Shown: positions 43,124-51,501 of the stretch, piece after piece
Position numbering within the stretch: position 1 is the stretch's first letter
How the letters are laid out: the number at the start of each line of letters is the position of its first letter
Made by a program: the position numbers and the translations under genes
The notes under the pieces: generated by a model
The model's input: the letters and a program-made list of their open reading frames with translations, nothing else
Told to the model about the DNA's origin: nothing
Databases searched by the model: none
Source: an uncultured Sutterella sp.
GTDB taxonomy: Bacteria; Pseudomonadota; Gammaproteobacteria; Burkholderiales; Burkholderiaceae_F
Direction of reading: 5' to 3'
Length of the DNA: 64,000 nt
NCBI GenBank assembly: GCA_900545275.1
Contig: UQYG01000002.1
Location: forward strand, 1-64,000

Positions 43124-43714
43124 ATGAAAGGAGCCCGCACGATCCCGGCCCTTTCCGATTTTTTCTCTCCGCTCATGTCGTTTTTCGCCGCCGCCGAACT
43201 CCCGATCCTCACTTCGATTCAGTCGCTTCGCACGCCCTGGCTCGATTCGATCGTCTACGGTTATTCCGCGCTGGGCAACTTCGGGGCCGTCTGGATCGTT
43301 CTCGCCCTCGTTGCCCTCGGTCTTCCGCGTTTGCGCCGCATCGGCTGGGAAATTTCGCTCGCGCTCGTCCTGCACCTCTTTACGGTGAACTTCTTTTTGA
43401 AGCCCGTCATCGACCGCTCGAGACCCTGCGACCTTGCGCCCCTCACGGATCCTCTTCTCTCCTGCCTTGCCGACGGCTCTTTTCCGTCGGGCCACACGGG
43501 CGCGGCCTTCGCCGTGGCGGGGGTTTTTCTCCTGAACCGTCACCCGGCGGCGCCGTGGGTCCTTCTCGCGGCGCTCCTCATGGGACTCTCGCGTCTCTAT
43601 CTGTACGTCCACTTCCCGAGCGACGTCCTCGTGGGCGCCGTCGCGGGGCTTTTCCTCGCCTTCCTTTCCGTGGCAATCGTCTCGCGCATTTCTCCGAGAA
43701 AAAGTCATCCCTAA
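43124..43714 (+). CDS. PAP2-family membrane phosphatase
   Basis: A 196-residue inner-membrane protein of the PAP2/PgpB superfamily. The three signature blocks are visible: KPVIDRSRP, PSGHTGAAF and SRLYLYVHFPSDVLVGAVAG. The active site faces the periplasm and removes phosphate from a lipid phosphate (undecaprenyl or phosphatidic type). The start is uncertain: the chosen ATG has a weak ribosome site, and an ATG 17 codons later (MSFFAAAELP) is possible. It lies 73 bp before the APE-like operon in the same direction, so it may be its first gene. Confidence 0.87.
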   Translation: MKGARTIPALSDFFSPLMSFFAAAELPILTSIQSLRTPWLDSIVYGYSALGNFGAVWIVLALVALGLPRLRRIGWEISLALVLHLFTVNFFLKPVIDRSRPCDLAPLTDPLLSCLADGSFPSGHTGAAFAVAGVFLLNRHPAAPWVLLAALLMGLSRLYLYVHFPSDVLVGAVAGLFLAFLSVAIVSRISPRKSHP

Positions 43715-43787
43715 GGGAAGCGTTTCGCCGCTATACTCTTGAGCTCGATCCGGCCGCAAGGCCTTTTCCTTCCCGAGGTGTCGACTC

Positions 43788-44591
43788 ATGCCCTTTTGCG
43801 CCCAGATTCTCGATGCGGTTCTCTTTCTGCCGGGCGTCGCCTCGCCCGTGACGGCCGATTTCAGCTGGGACCCGCGCTCGAACGCCGTTCCGGGCGCAAA
43901 GGCCGTACCCGCGGGACTTCGCCGTCGCCTCTCGCCCTTGGGGAAGGCGGCCGCCGAAGCGCTCTTTTCGCTCGAAGCCTTCCGAACCGATGCGCAGGAC
44001 CGAAGCGATGACGACGCCTGGGTCTTTTCTTCGCGCTGGGGCGACCTCGACGCCTCGATCACCCAGCTTCGGTCGCTCGCGAACGGAGAAGATCTCTCCC
44101 CTACGGTCTTTGCAACATCGGTGCACAACGGAATCGCGGGGCAGCTTTCGATCGCGGCGCGGCACACCGGCTTTGTGACCGCTGTCGCGGGCGGCGACGC
44201 GCCCTTTGCGCGGGGCTTTGAAACCGCCGCGTCGCTTCTCGAAGACCATCCGCGCGTACACTTCGTTCTCTACGATCAGGGAGTCGTCCCCGGGGATCCC
44301 CTGCGCTATGCGGCGGCCTTCACGCTCGTCAAACTCGACCCTTCGCCTGACGAAAAGGGCTACGCCGACTACCTGCGCGGTCCCCTTCTGACACTCGAGC
44401 GAAAAACCGGTCTCAAGGGGCTGCCGGCCCCCGTCGAAACCGCCGCGAAGGACGATTCGGGCGCTTCCGAAGTGCTTGCCGTAATCCGTTGGCTCCTTGA
44501 TCCCGACGCTGCGGCCCTTGCGACGCCCTGCGGGGACGCTTTCCGGGTCTTTGCCAAGAACGCGCCCCTCACGATCCGGACGCTTCTCTGA
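43788..44591 (+). CDS. Ketosynthase-like chain-length-factor protein of APE type (ApeC-like)
   Basis: A 267-residue protein of the beta-ketoacyl-synthase N-terminal-like family found in aryl polyene clusters. FSSRWGDLDASITQLRSLA and SPTVFATSVHNGIAGQLSIA match that family. The position of the catalytic Cys reads Ser (TSVHN), so it is not a condensing enzyme by itself. In APE systems ApeC pairs with a true ketosynthase as a chain-length factor. No such ketosynthase is encoded in this operon. It opens the block that runs to 50892. Confidence 0.8.
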   Translation: MPFCAQILDAVLFLPGVASPVTADFSWDPRSNAVPGAKAVPAGLRRRLSPLGKAAAEALFSLEAFRTDAQDRSDDDAWVFSSRWGDLDASITQLRSLANGEDLSPTVFATSVHNGIAGQLSIAARHTGFVTAVAGGDAPFARGFETAASLLEDHPRVHFVLYDQGVVPGDPLRYAAAFTLVKLDPSPDEKGYADYLRGPLLTLERKTGLKGLPAPVETAAKDDSGASEVLAVIRWLLDPDAAALATPCGDAFRVFAKNAPLTIRTLL

Positions 44592-44661
44592 ACGACCGAT
44601 TCTTCCTCTGATTTCCTACGCGTTTCCCCGATCGACGCAACCCCAGAAAGGACCCCATGCA

Positions 44662-45450
44662 ATGACCCGACCGCGCCGCCTTCCGCGACCTCTCCTTTTG
44701 CTCTGCACAGGGTTTCTCTTTCTCGTCTTCGGGCTCGCGGGACTCCTCTTTTACTTTCCCTTCGGGCCGTGGCTCGCCTTTCGTCACAAGGACAAAACCG
44801 ATCGAACCCGTGCCGCCCGCGCGATCGTCCGCTCCTGGTTCGGCATTTTCGTAAAGCTCTGCGGCCGGCTCGGCGCCGTGAGGGTCGTCGTGAAGAACCC
44901 CGAAGCCTTCTCGCGCCCGGGACAAATCTTCGCCCCCAATCACCCGTCGCTCATCGACGTCGTGGTGCTTCTCAGCCTTCTTCCGAACGGAACGACGGTC
45001 GTCAAGACGTCGCTTCTGCAAAACTTCTTCACCCGCGCGCCGATCCGCGCGGCGGGGTACCTCGCAAACGACCTCGGCGCCGAAGCGCTCGAGCGCGCCC
45101 GCAAAGAGCTCGCCTCGGGCGCGTCCTTCGTGATCTTTCCCGAAGGCACGCGCACGCCCCGCGATCTCAAGGCCGGCGAGGCGCCGAGGCTGCACCGCGG
45201 CGTCGCCGTGCTCGCACTCGAAACGAAGACGCCCCTGACGCCCGTGCGCATCACGGCCGAACCCCGATGGCTTACGAAGGAAGTCTCCTGGTGGCACCTC
45301 CCCGAGAGGCCGATGACCCTTACCGTCGAAGCCCTTCCGAGCCTGCCCGTGGAACCCCATCTGAACCGCTATAATGGGCGGATTGTTTTGGCGGCCCGCT
45401 CCCTGATGCGGGACTGTTCCTCGGCGCTGTTCCCGCCGGAAACCCACTGA
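44662..45450 (+). CDS. PlsC-like lysophospholipid acyltransferase (ApeD-like)
   Basis: A 262-residue membrane-anchored acyltransferase. An N-terminal helix (LLLLCTGFLFLVFGLAGLLF) is followed by the HxxxxD motif NHPSLID (His94, Asp99) and FPEGTRT (159-165). It transfers an acyl chain from ACP or CoA to a lyso-glycerolipid. In APE clusters the same position is held by ApeD. AAAGGA precedes the ATG. It lies 70 bp after the ketosynthase-like gene and 15 bp before the first ACP. Confidence 0.88.
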   Translation: MTRPRRLPRPLLLLCTGFLFLVFGLAGLLFYFPFGPWLAFRHKDKTDRTRAARAIVRSWFGIFVKLCGRLGAVRVVVKNPEAFSRPGQIFAPNHPSLIDVVVLLSLLPNGTTVVKTSLLQNFFTRAPIRAAGYLANDLGAEALERARKELASGASFVIFPEGTRTPRDLKAGEAPRLHRGVAVLALETKTPLTPVRITAEPRWLTKEVSWWHLPERPMTLTVEALPSLPVEPHLNRYNGRIVLAARSLMRDCSSALFPPETH

Positions 45451-45465
45451 GACCACTTTTTGCAA

Positions 45466-45732
45466 ATGAACGATCAGCAAACCCTGGAAGACGAAATCAA
45501 GGCCCTCATCGTACGTTCGCTCAACCTCGAGGACGTCCGTCCCGAAGAGATCGAAACCGACGCTCCGCTCTTCGGCGAGGGTCTCGGCCTCGACAGCATC
45601 GACGCGCTCGAGCTCGGGCTCGCCCTGAAGAAGGCCTACGGCATCACCCTCACGGCGGAAAGCGAAGAGGCCCGCCGCGTGTTCACCTCCGTCGCCACGC
45701 TCGCCGAATACATTGCGGCCCACCGCGCTTGA
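45466..45732 (+). CDS. Acyl carrier protein 1 (ApeE-like)
   Basis: An 88-residue acidic carrier protein. The phosphopantetheine site is Ser44 in LGLDSIDALELGLAL. It should carry acyl intermediates for the operon's ligase and acyltransferases. A TTG two codons earlier is an alternative start. It is followed 10 bp later by a second ACP gene. Confidence 0.93.
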   Translation: MNDQQTLEDEIKALIVRSLNLEDVRPEEIETDAPLFGEGLGLDSIDALELGLALKKAYGITLTAESEEARRVFTSVATLAEYIAAHRA

Positions 45733-45742
45733 GTTGCTGAAA

Positions 45743-46030
45743 ATGACCGAAAACGAAATGCAAAACCTCACTCCGACCGAAGCCAAGGTCTACGACGCGA
45801 TTTGCGAAATCCTCACGGGCGACTTTGAAATCCCCGCCGAAAAACTTCGTTGGGACGGGCTTCTCTACGAAGACTACGACATCGACTCGATCGACGCCGT
45901 CGACATGATCGTGCAGATGCGCCCGCATCTCAACGGCAAGCGCCTCTCGCCCGAAGACTTCAAATCCGTCAAGACGCTCGGCGACGTCGTGCGCGTGATC
46001 GCGCGGGTGCTCGACGAACCCGCCGCCTGA
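45743..46030 (+). CDS. Acyl carrier protein 2 (ApeF-like)
   Basis: A 95-residue acyl carrier protein. The prosthetic-group Ser49 lies in YDIDSIDAVDM. It is distinct from the first ACP in sequence (LTPTEAKVYDAICEILTG at the N-terminus, a longer loop before the Ser). Paired ACPs of this kind are characteristic of aryl polyene clusters. It lies 10 bp after ACP 1 and 3 bp before the membrane-protein gene. Confidence 0.92.
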   Translation: MTENEMQNLTPTEAKVYDAICEILTGDFEIPAEKLRWDGLLYEDYDIDSIDAVDMIVQMRPHLNGKRLSPEDFKSVKTLGDVVRVIARVLDEPAA

Positions 46031-46033
46031 TGC

Positions 46034-46600
46034 ATGACGAAGCGGGAACCGTCTTCGAAACGGGCACCCGTCGCGGCGGGTGCCCTTTTTGCGCTTTTGG
46101 CGCTCCTCTACCCCTTCTGGGCCCATTGGGGCCTTACGCACTGGGGCGTGGCGCCGGTGGCGGGACTTCTCGCCCTCATGGCGCTCGGCCGCGCCATCTT
46201 CTCGCGCGACCCCATGACGCTCGGTTCCGCCGCGCTCGCCCTTCTTCTCTCGGCGCTCGGCCTTGCGACCGAGCGCGATGAAGCGCTCCTCTTCTACCCC
46301 GTACTCATGAACGCGCTCGGGCTCGTCCTCTTTGCGGGGAGCCTCAAGTCGCGCCCCGTGATCGAACGCTTCGCGCGCATGAGGCACCCGAACCTTCCGC
46401 CCGAAGGCGTGCGCTGGTGCCGAAAGGTCACCGTCGTCTGGTGCGTCTTCTTCCTCGTCAACGGCTCCGCCGCGCTTGCGACCGTTCTCTCGGGCGACCG
46501 CGGCCTCTGGACCCTCTACAACGGGTTCGTGAGCTATCTTCTCATGGGTCTTCTCTTTGCAGGCGAATGGCTCCTGCGCCCTAAGCCCCCCACTTCCTGA
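46034..46600 (+). CDS. COG4648-type integral membrane protein (ApeG-like)
   Basis: A 188-residue membrane protein with about six helices (APVAAGALFALLALLYPFWA, VAPVAGLLALMALG, SAALALLLSALGL, VVWCVFFLVNGSAALATVLS, and so on). RFARMRHPNLPPEG with VRWCRKVTVVWC is typical of the COG4648 membrane proteins in APE clusters, which have no defined activity. It probably helps handle the lipid-linked product at the inner membrane. Confidence 0.82.
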   Translation: MTKREPSSKRAPVAAGALFALLALLYPFWAHWGLTHWGVAPVAGLLALMALGRAIFSRDPMTLGSAALALLLSALGLATERDEALLFYPVLMNALGLVLFAGSLKSRPVIERFARMRHPNLPPEGVRWCRKVTVVWCVFFLVNGSAALATVLSGDRGLWTLYNGFVSYLLMGLLFAGEWLLRPKPPTS

Positions 46601-46606
46601 TTCATC

Positions 46607-48583
46607 ATGTACCGCGCCGATACCGACCGCCCGTTCTTTATCCCCGACGAACTGCGCCTCGCGCGCAGGCTCGACGCCGACTTCGCCCGGCCCGACCTTC
46701 CCTGGGGCTGGGACGAAGACCGAAGGACCTTTCTCACGAACGACGAGTTTCGCCGGTGCGCTTTCGCCTGGCGCGAAGCGGCCGCCGCGCTCCTCGACAA
46801 CGGCGTCGAGGCGGTGCTTCTTTACTCGGAGGAGACGCTCGCCATCGCGCCCGCGCTCTTTGGCTGCTGGTCGGCAGGACTTGAAACGCTCCTCACGGGA
46901 CGCGCGGACCGCGAGATTCTTGCCGAGGTCCGCCGCTCCGGTCTTCGCATCGCGCTCGGACTCGATTTCGAACGCTTCGCCGAACCCGGCGACGCCGTTC
47001 TTCGTCCCGCGCAGCGTCCGATCACGACCGATCACCCCGCGCCCATCGACACGGACCGCGTCCTCCTGTCGCTCTGGACCTCGGGAAGTACGGGCGAACC
47101 CAAGCGGGTTCCCAAGCGCCTCTCGCAGTTCTTCACCGAATGCGAAGCGATCGACCGCACGATTTCGATCGAGTCGGGCCTCCCGGACGACGGCCTCGCG
47201 CTCGTCTTCGCGACGGTCACGCATCAGCACATCTACGGCCTGCTTTTCCGACTCGGCTGGCCGCTTCTCGGCCGCGGAATCATGACGAACCGCCGACACC
47301 ACTTTCCCGAAATGCTCGTGCGGGCGATCCGCGAAGCGCCCGACAAGGCCGATCAAAAGACGCTCCCCGTCTTCCTCATTTCGTCGCCCGCCCACCTCAC
47401 GCGGTTTACGCAGCCCGAACTCTTCGCCGACGTTCGCGGGCGCGTGGCGCTCCCTGTCTCGTCGGCGGGGCCGCTCCCGCCCGAAGGGGCGCTCGCCGCC
47501 TTTCGGGCCTTCGGCGCGACGCCCTACGAAATTCTCGGCTCCACCGAAACGGGCGGAATCGCCGGACGGCGCCGCGTCGTCACGTCCGACCTCGTCGTAG
47601 AAACGCCCGACTGGATCCCGACCCCGGGGATGAGGGTCGGCATCGACGGCAACGCCGAACCCCGGACCGGAGACGAAGGCCTTCTCAAGCTTACTTCCGC
47701 GCAGCTCGAGCACCCGACGGAAACGGGCGCGGACCGCATCCGCGCGACGAAGACGCGCGGGGGCGCCGTGCTCGCCTTCACGCTCCTCGGCCGCGCCGAC
47801 CATGTCCTCAAGGTCGAGGGCAAGCGTTTCTCGGGCGACGCCATGAGGCGCGCTCTTTTCGAAGCCGCGAAACGTCCCGACGGCAAACCTCTCTTTCAAG
47901 ACGCCCGCGTTCTCGTCATCCGGCGCGAGCGCGAGGAGACGGCGGTCGTCGCGGTACTCTCCGAGGACGCTCTCCCCCACGTTCTCGCCCTCGGCAAATC
48001 TCCGATCCTTCGGGATCTGCGACGATTTCTTTCCGAGACATTTGAGCCCGTGACGCTTCCGCGCCGCCTGCGGCTCGCGACGGCCTTCCCCGTAAACGCC
48101 CAGGCGAAGGTGACGAGGGATGCTCTCCTCACGTTCTTCGACGAAACCCGTCCCGAGTGGCTCACGCTCGCCGACCGCGTCGAAGAGGACGTTCGCACGG
48201 TGTTGCTCACGGCCGAAATGAGCCCGTCCCTGGCGTGGTTCTCGGGCCATTTTCCGGACCTTCCGATTCTCCCGGGCGTCGCGTCGCTCGAACTCGTCCG
48301 GCGCGCGGCCGAATCGGTGAGGGGCGCCTCGGCGCAGGTTCTCTCGCTTCGCAACCTCAAATTCAAGTCCCCCCTTTTTCCGGGCGAGCGCGTGATCCTT
48401 ACGCTTCGCATGACGGAGAAGGAGGGCGCCTCCGACGTCGCCTTCCTCTGGGCCCGTCCGCCCAAGGATGCCTGGAAGTCCCTCTCGGGGCTCTCCCCCG
48501 AAGAGGCGCAAATGGCGTATGATCGCCTTTCCCAATCCGCCGAAATCACCGCGCAGGGAACCCTTCGCATTCACTTCGCCTGA
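46607..48583 (+). CDS. Acyl-activating ligase fused to ApeI-type hotdog dehydratase
   Basis: A 658-residue two-domain enzyme. Residues 1-520 or so are an AMP-forming ligase: P-loop SLWTSGSTGEPKRVPK (155-170), ILGSTETGGIAGRR, and the C-terminal catalytic Lys region FPVNAQAKVTRDAL. Residues 530-658 form a hotdog domain with FSGHFPDLPILPGV (about 545-558), the FabA/FabZ-like site seen in ApeI. In E. coli APE clusters these are separate (ApeH and ApeI). Here activation of the starter acid and dehydration or its loading are combined. The starter is probably an aromatic or fatty acid (inference). Confidence 0.85.
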   Translation: MYRADTDRPFFIPDELRLARRLDADFARPDLPWGWDEDRRTFLTNDEFRRCAFAWREAAAALLDNGVEAVLLYSEETLAIAPALFGCWSAGLETLLTGRADREILAEVRRSGLRIALGLDFERFAEPGDAVLRPAQRPITTDHPAPIDTDRVLLSLWTSGSTGEPKRVPKRLSQFFTECEAIDRTISIESGLPDDGLALVFATVTHQHIYGLLFRLGWPLLGRGIMTNRRHHFPEMLVRAIREAPDKADQKTLPVFLISSPAHLTRFTQPELFADVRGRVALPVSSAGPLPPEGALAAFRAFGATPYEILGSTETGGIAGRRRVVTSDLVVETPDWIPTPGMRVGIDGNAEPRTGDEGLLKLTSAQLEHPTETGADRIRATKTRGGAVLAFTLLGRADHVLKVEGKRFSGDAMRRALFEAAKRPDGKPLFQDARVLVIRREREETAVVAVLSEDALPHVLALGKSPILRDLRRFLSETFEPVTLPRRLRLATAFPVNAQAKVTRDALLTFFDETRPEWLTLADRVEEDVRTVLLTAEMSPSLAWFSGHFPDLPILPGVASLELVRRAAESVRGASAQVLSLRNLKFKSPLFPGERVILTLRMTEKEGASDVAFLWARPPKDAWKSLSGLSPEEAQMAYDRLSQSAEITAQGTLRIHFA

Positions 48584-48596
48584 GTCGATCCGCCAC

Positions 48597-49373
48597 ATGT
48601 TGCCAGAACTGCAGTCCGCCTTTCGCCCGGCCGCCGTCATCCCCTGCTACAACCATCCGAAAACGGTGGGCAAAGTTGCGGCGGCCCTGCGTCGACTCGG
48701 CCTTCCCGTCCTTCTCGTCAACGACGGCTCGAACGCCGAAACCCGCGCGGTGCTCGACGCCCTCGCCCAGGCGGACAGCGGAATCATGGTGATTCATCGT
48801 CCGGAAAACGGAGGCAAGGGCGCGGCCTGTCTCTCGGGATTTCGCGCGGCCGCCAAGCGGGGCTTTACGCACGTGCTCCAGGTCGACGCCGACGCGCAGC
48901 ACGATCTCTCGGAAATTCCGAACTTTCTGCGCATCGCCCAAAACCAGCCGAAATGCCTCGTCTGCGGCTATCCGATCTACGATGAAACGGTTCCGAAGGC
49001 TCGTCTCCTGGGACGCAAAATCACGAACTTCTGGGTCTCGGTCAACGGTCTCACGCTCGGCGTGGAAGACGCCATGTGCGGCCTTCGCGTCTATCCCGTC
49101 GCGGCGCTCGAGCGCCTGCGGGGCGTGCGCATGGGCCAAAGAATGGACTTCGACCCGGAAATCCTCGTTCGGCTTTTGTGGCTCCCCGTCACGGTCCGAA
49201 ACGTTCCCGTGCACGTGACCTATCCCGTCGACAGCGTCTCGCACTTCGACATGGTCGACGACAACGTGCGCATCAGCCTCATGCACGCGAGACTTTGCTG
49301 CGGCATGCTCCTGCGCCTTCCGGTCCTGCTCGTGCGCAAACTGCGTCTCGCCCTCTCCGGAGCCGATTCGTGA
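48597..49373 (+). CDS. Family 2 glycosyltransferase
   Basis: A 258-residue GT-A enzyme. AAVIPCYNHPKTVGKVAAAL opens the nucleotide-sugar fold, followed by LLVNDGS and VLQVDADAQHD, which holds the DxD metal motif, then GVEDAMCGLRVYP. It has a hydrophobic C-terminal stretch but no clear membrane anchor. In E. coli the APE gene apeJ fuses a GT2 with an acyltransferase; here they are two genes with overlapping ends (GTGA). It probably adds a sugar to the lipid anchor. Confidence 0.88.
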   Translation: MLPELQSAFRPAAVIPCYNHPKTVGKVAAALRRLGLPVLLVNDGSNAETRAVLDALAQADSGIMVIHRPENGGKGAACLSGFRAAAKRGFTHVLQVDADAQHDLSEIPNFLRIAQNQPKCLVCGYPIYDETVPKARLLGRKITNFWVSVNGLTLGVEDAMCGLRVYPVAALERLRGVRMGQRMDFDPEILVRLLWLPVTVRNVPVHVTYPVDSVSHFDMVDDNVRISLMHARLCCGMLLRLPVLLVRKLRLALSGADS

Positions 49374-50290
49374 CCCCGAAGACCGATCACTGGTCTCGGC
49401 GCGCCGAATGCACGTCGGTCGCGGGGATCCGCTTTCTCCTTGCCGTTCACCGTCTTTTCGGACGCGCCCCCTTTCTGGCGGTGCTTGCGCCCGTTTTGCT
49501 CTTCTACTGGGCGACGCGGCCGGACCTGCGCCGCACGTCCTTTGCGTGGCTCGCCGCAGCGGGTCGTCCCGCTGCGCACCGCGAAGGACTGAAGCGCCTC
49601 GCGCACTTTGCGGAGGCGATGACGGACGGCTTTCTCGCCGCGGCGGGACGTCTGAAACCCTCCGAACTTCTCGTCGAGGGAATCGAACTCTTCCGAAACG
49701 ACCCGCCCGATCGCGGATGCGTGATCCTCACCTCCCACACGGGCTGCAGGGAAATCCTGCAGGTCGCTTCGGGCTCCGCCACCGCCCACCCGATCGTGGT
49801 GCTCCAATACACCTCGCACGCGCGGCGCTTCAACGAACTTCTTTCGCAAGCGGGCGCACCCAAGGCGAATTTGAGATTCTTCGAAGTCGGGGAGGTGAAC
49901 CCCGCGCTCGCACTCGAACTCGACGACCTCGTCTCCCGCGGCGCCTATCTCGTGATCGCGGGGGACCGCGTTCCGACGGGAAGCGAAAAGGCGACGGTCG
50001 AATGTCCCTTTTTCGGCCGCACGGCCCGCTTTCCTTCGGGCGGCGCCTTTTTGGCGATGCTCCTCAAGGTGCCGCTTCGCATGATGACGGCGACGCGCAC
50101 GGACGCCCCCGAGGGACCGCGCTACCGCGTGCGCTTCGAAACGCTCGCCGACGACCTTTCGGGTCCCCGCTCCGAAAGAAAGGCCCGGCTCGAGGCCGTG
50201 ATGCGCCGATACGCATCCCGTCTCGAATCCGAAATGCGCGCGCACCCCTACGACTGGTTCAACTTCTTTGATTTCTGGGAACAACGCTGA
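49370..50290 (+). CDS. LpxL/HtrB-like acyltransferase
   Basis: A 306-residue lipid A-type acyltransferase (LPLAT). One N-terminal hydrophobic region precedes the motif SHTGCREIL (H-x4-E, near residue 123), and GDRVPTGSEKATVECPFFGR lies near 205. The GTG start overlaps the stop of the glycosyltransferase, so translation is coupled. It transfers an acyl or aryl-polyene-like chain from ACP to the glycolipid. The stop overlaps the start of the next gene (TGATG). Confidence 0.85.
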   Translation: MTPKTDHWSRRAECTSVAGIRFLLAVHRLFGRAPFLAVLAPVLLFYWATRPDLRRTSFAWLAAAGRPAAHREGLKRLAHFAEAMTDGFLAAAGRLKPSELLVEGIELFRNDPPDRGCVILTSHTGCREILQVASGSATAHPIVVLQYTSHARRFNELLSQAGAPKANLRFFEVGEVNPALALELDDLVSRGAYLVIAGDRVPTGSEKATVECPFFGRTARFPSGGAFLAMLLKVPLRMMTATRTDAPEGPRYRVRFETLADDLSGPRSERKARLEAVMRRYASRLESEMRAHPYDWFNFFDFWEQR

Positions 50291-50892
50291 TGGCCCGCCT
50301 TTCACACCTCCGGTCTCTTCGCCTCGTCGCCCCGCTTCTTCTCGTTCTCGGCGCCTCTCTTGCGGGAAGCGCCCTGGCAGTCACGACCGACGAGGTCGTG
50401 GCGCGTTGGGGCGCGCAGAGCGTCCCGACATCGGGGCGCTTCGTGGAACTTCGCAGCATTCCGGGCTTTCCGAAACCCCTTCGCTCCGAAGGACGCTACG
50501 ACGCGGTTCCGGGCGAGCGGATTCTCTGGGCGATCGAGAAGCCCTTTCCCGCGACCGTCGAGGTCCGTCCCGACCGCGTGAGCGTCACGACGAGGAGCGG
50601 GACCTCGGAAAAGCGTCTTCCAAGCACCGAGGCGGCGGGCTTTTTCTTCGCGCTCGTCTCGGGCGACGTGGCGGGACTTTCCGAACGTTTCGACCTCGAG
50701 GCCGAGGAAAAGGAAGGGCGCATCACGCTCACCGCGCGCCCCAAAAGCGACTTTCTTCGCGAATTCATTAGGGAGCTTCGGCTCTCGGGCGACGACGTCC
50801 CCGACACCTGCGTCATCGTGAATCCGCGCGGAGAGACCTCCGAAATCACGCTCTCCCCGTCCGCATCCGCGAAAAAGGAAAGTCTGCCGTAA
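50290..50892 (+). CDS. LolA-like outer-membrane lipid/lipoprotein carrier (ApeL-like)
   Basis: A 200-residue periplasmic protein with signal peptide (LRLVAPLLLVLGASLAGSALA). The mature part VELRSIPGFPKPLRSEGRYD, with ERILWAIEKPFPATVEVRPD, matches the LolA-related proteins of APE and related lipid clusters. It probably carries the finished lipid across the periplasm. The ATG overlaps the previous stop. It is the last APE-type gene; the exporter (MMPL) that normally follows is missing. Confidence 0.83.
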   Translation: MARLSHLRSLRLVAPLLLVLGASLAGSALAVTTDEVVARWGAQSVPTSGRFVELRSIPGFPKPLRSEGRYDAVPGERILWAIEKPFPATVEVRPDRVSVTTRSGTSEKRLPSTEAAGFFFALVSGDVAGLSERFDLEAEEKEGRITLTARPKSDFLREFIRELRLSGDDVPDTCVIVNPRGETSEITLSPSASAKKESLP

Positions 50893-50939
50893 GTTTTCCG
50901 CGCGACAATATCGTCACTTTTTGTTTTCTGAGGTAAGCC

Positions 50940-51389
50940 ATGCAACGTACGGTTATCGCCATGGCCGCCGCCCTTTCGCTTCTCGCGGGCTGCGCGTCGC
51001 AGGTGACGTCCGACCCCAAGACGGGCGTTCCGGTCATTCAATACGAACAAAAACCCTTCACGCCCGACATCGAACGCGTGCGCGCCTCCACGACTTCATA
51101 CCACCCGACCCTCACCGTGGGCGAAGCCTTCGACCGTTATCAGTTCTGCGAAGCGCCCTCGCGCCTCTGGGAAGAGTTGGAGCCGGGCAGCATCGAATTC
51201 TCCTGCAAGCTCGTTCCGGGCGGGATCTTCCAGGTCTACTGGGCGGCCGACAAAGAGAGCGTGCGTCTTCGCAGCGTTACGGTGACGACGATGGCCGACG
51301 CCGAATTCGCGGGCATCGACTTTCGCCGCGACGATGCCGAAGCGATCCTGAAGCGCGTCGTGGAAAACCGACTCCCGCCGCTCGACTGA
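50940..51389 (+). CDS. Lipoprotein of unknown function
   Basis: A 149-residue lipoprotein with lipobox LLAGCAS (Cys18). The mature part has QYEQKPFTPDIERVRASTTS and a cysteine pair (QFCEAPSR, EFSCKLVPGG) that could form a disulfide. It starts 47 bp after the LolA-like gene and may end the operon; a strong terminator follows. It could replace the usual APE lipoprotein, but I see no family match. Confidence 0.75.
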   Translation: MQRTVIAMAAALSLLAGCASQVTSDPKTGVPVIQYEQKPFTPDIERVRASTTSYHPTLTVGEAFDRYQFCEAPSRLWEELEPGSIEFSCKLVPGGIFQVYWAADKESVRLRSVTVTTMADAEFAGIDFRRDDAEAILKRVVENRLPPLD

Positions 51390-51410
51390 GCGCCGCCGGC
51401 AGAACAAGAC

Positions 51411-51448
51411 AAACGGACCGCTTCCGAAGAGGACGGTCCGTTTTGCTT
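51411..51448 (+). terminator. Terminator of APE-like operon
   Basis: AAACGGACCG (51411-51420) pairs perfectly with CGGTCCGTTT (51434-51443), followed by TGCTTT. Confidence 0.9.
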
Positions 51449-51501
51449 TGCGCAAACTCGGCGGGACGCCCCGCGGACGTCCCGCACGACGAAAATCATC
51501 G

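Noticed and set aside
45683..48640. 985-codon minus-strand open frame
   Set aside because: It is antisense to the ACP, COG4648 and ligase genes and consists of Arg/Glu/Gly-rich shadow sequence typical of high-GC genomes.
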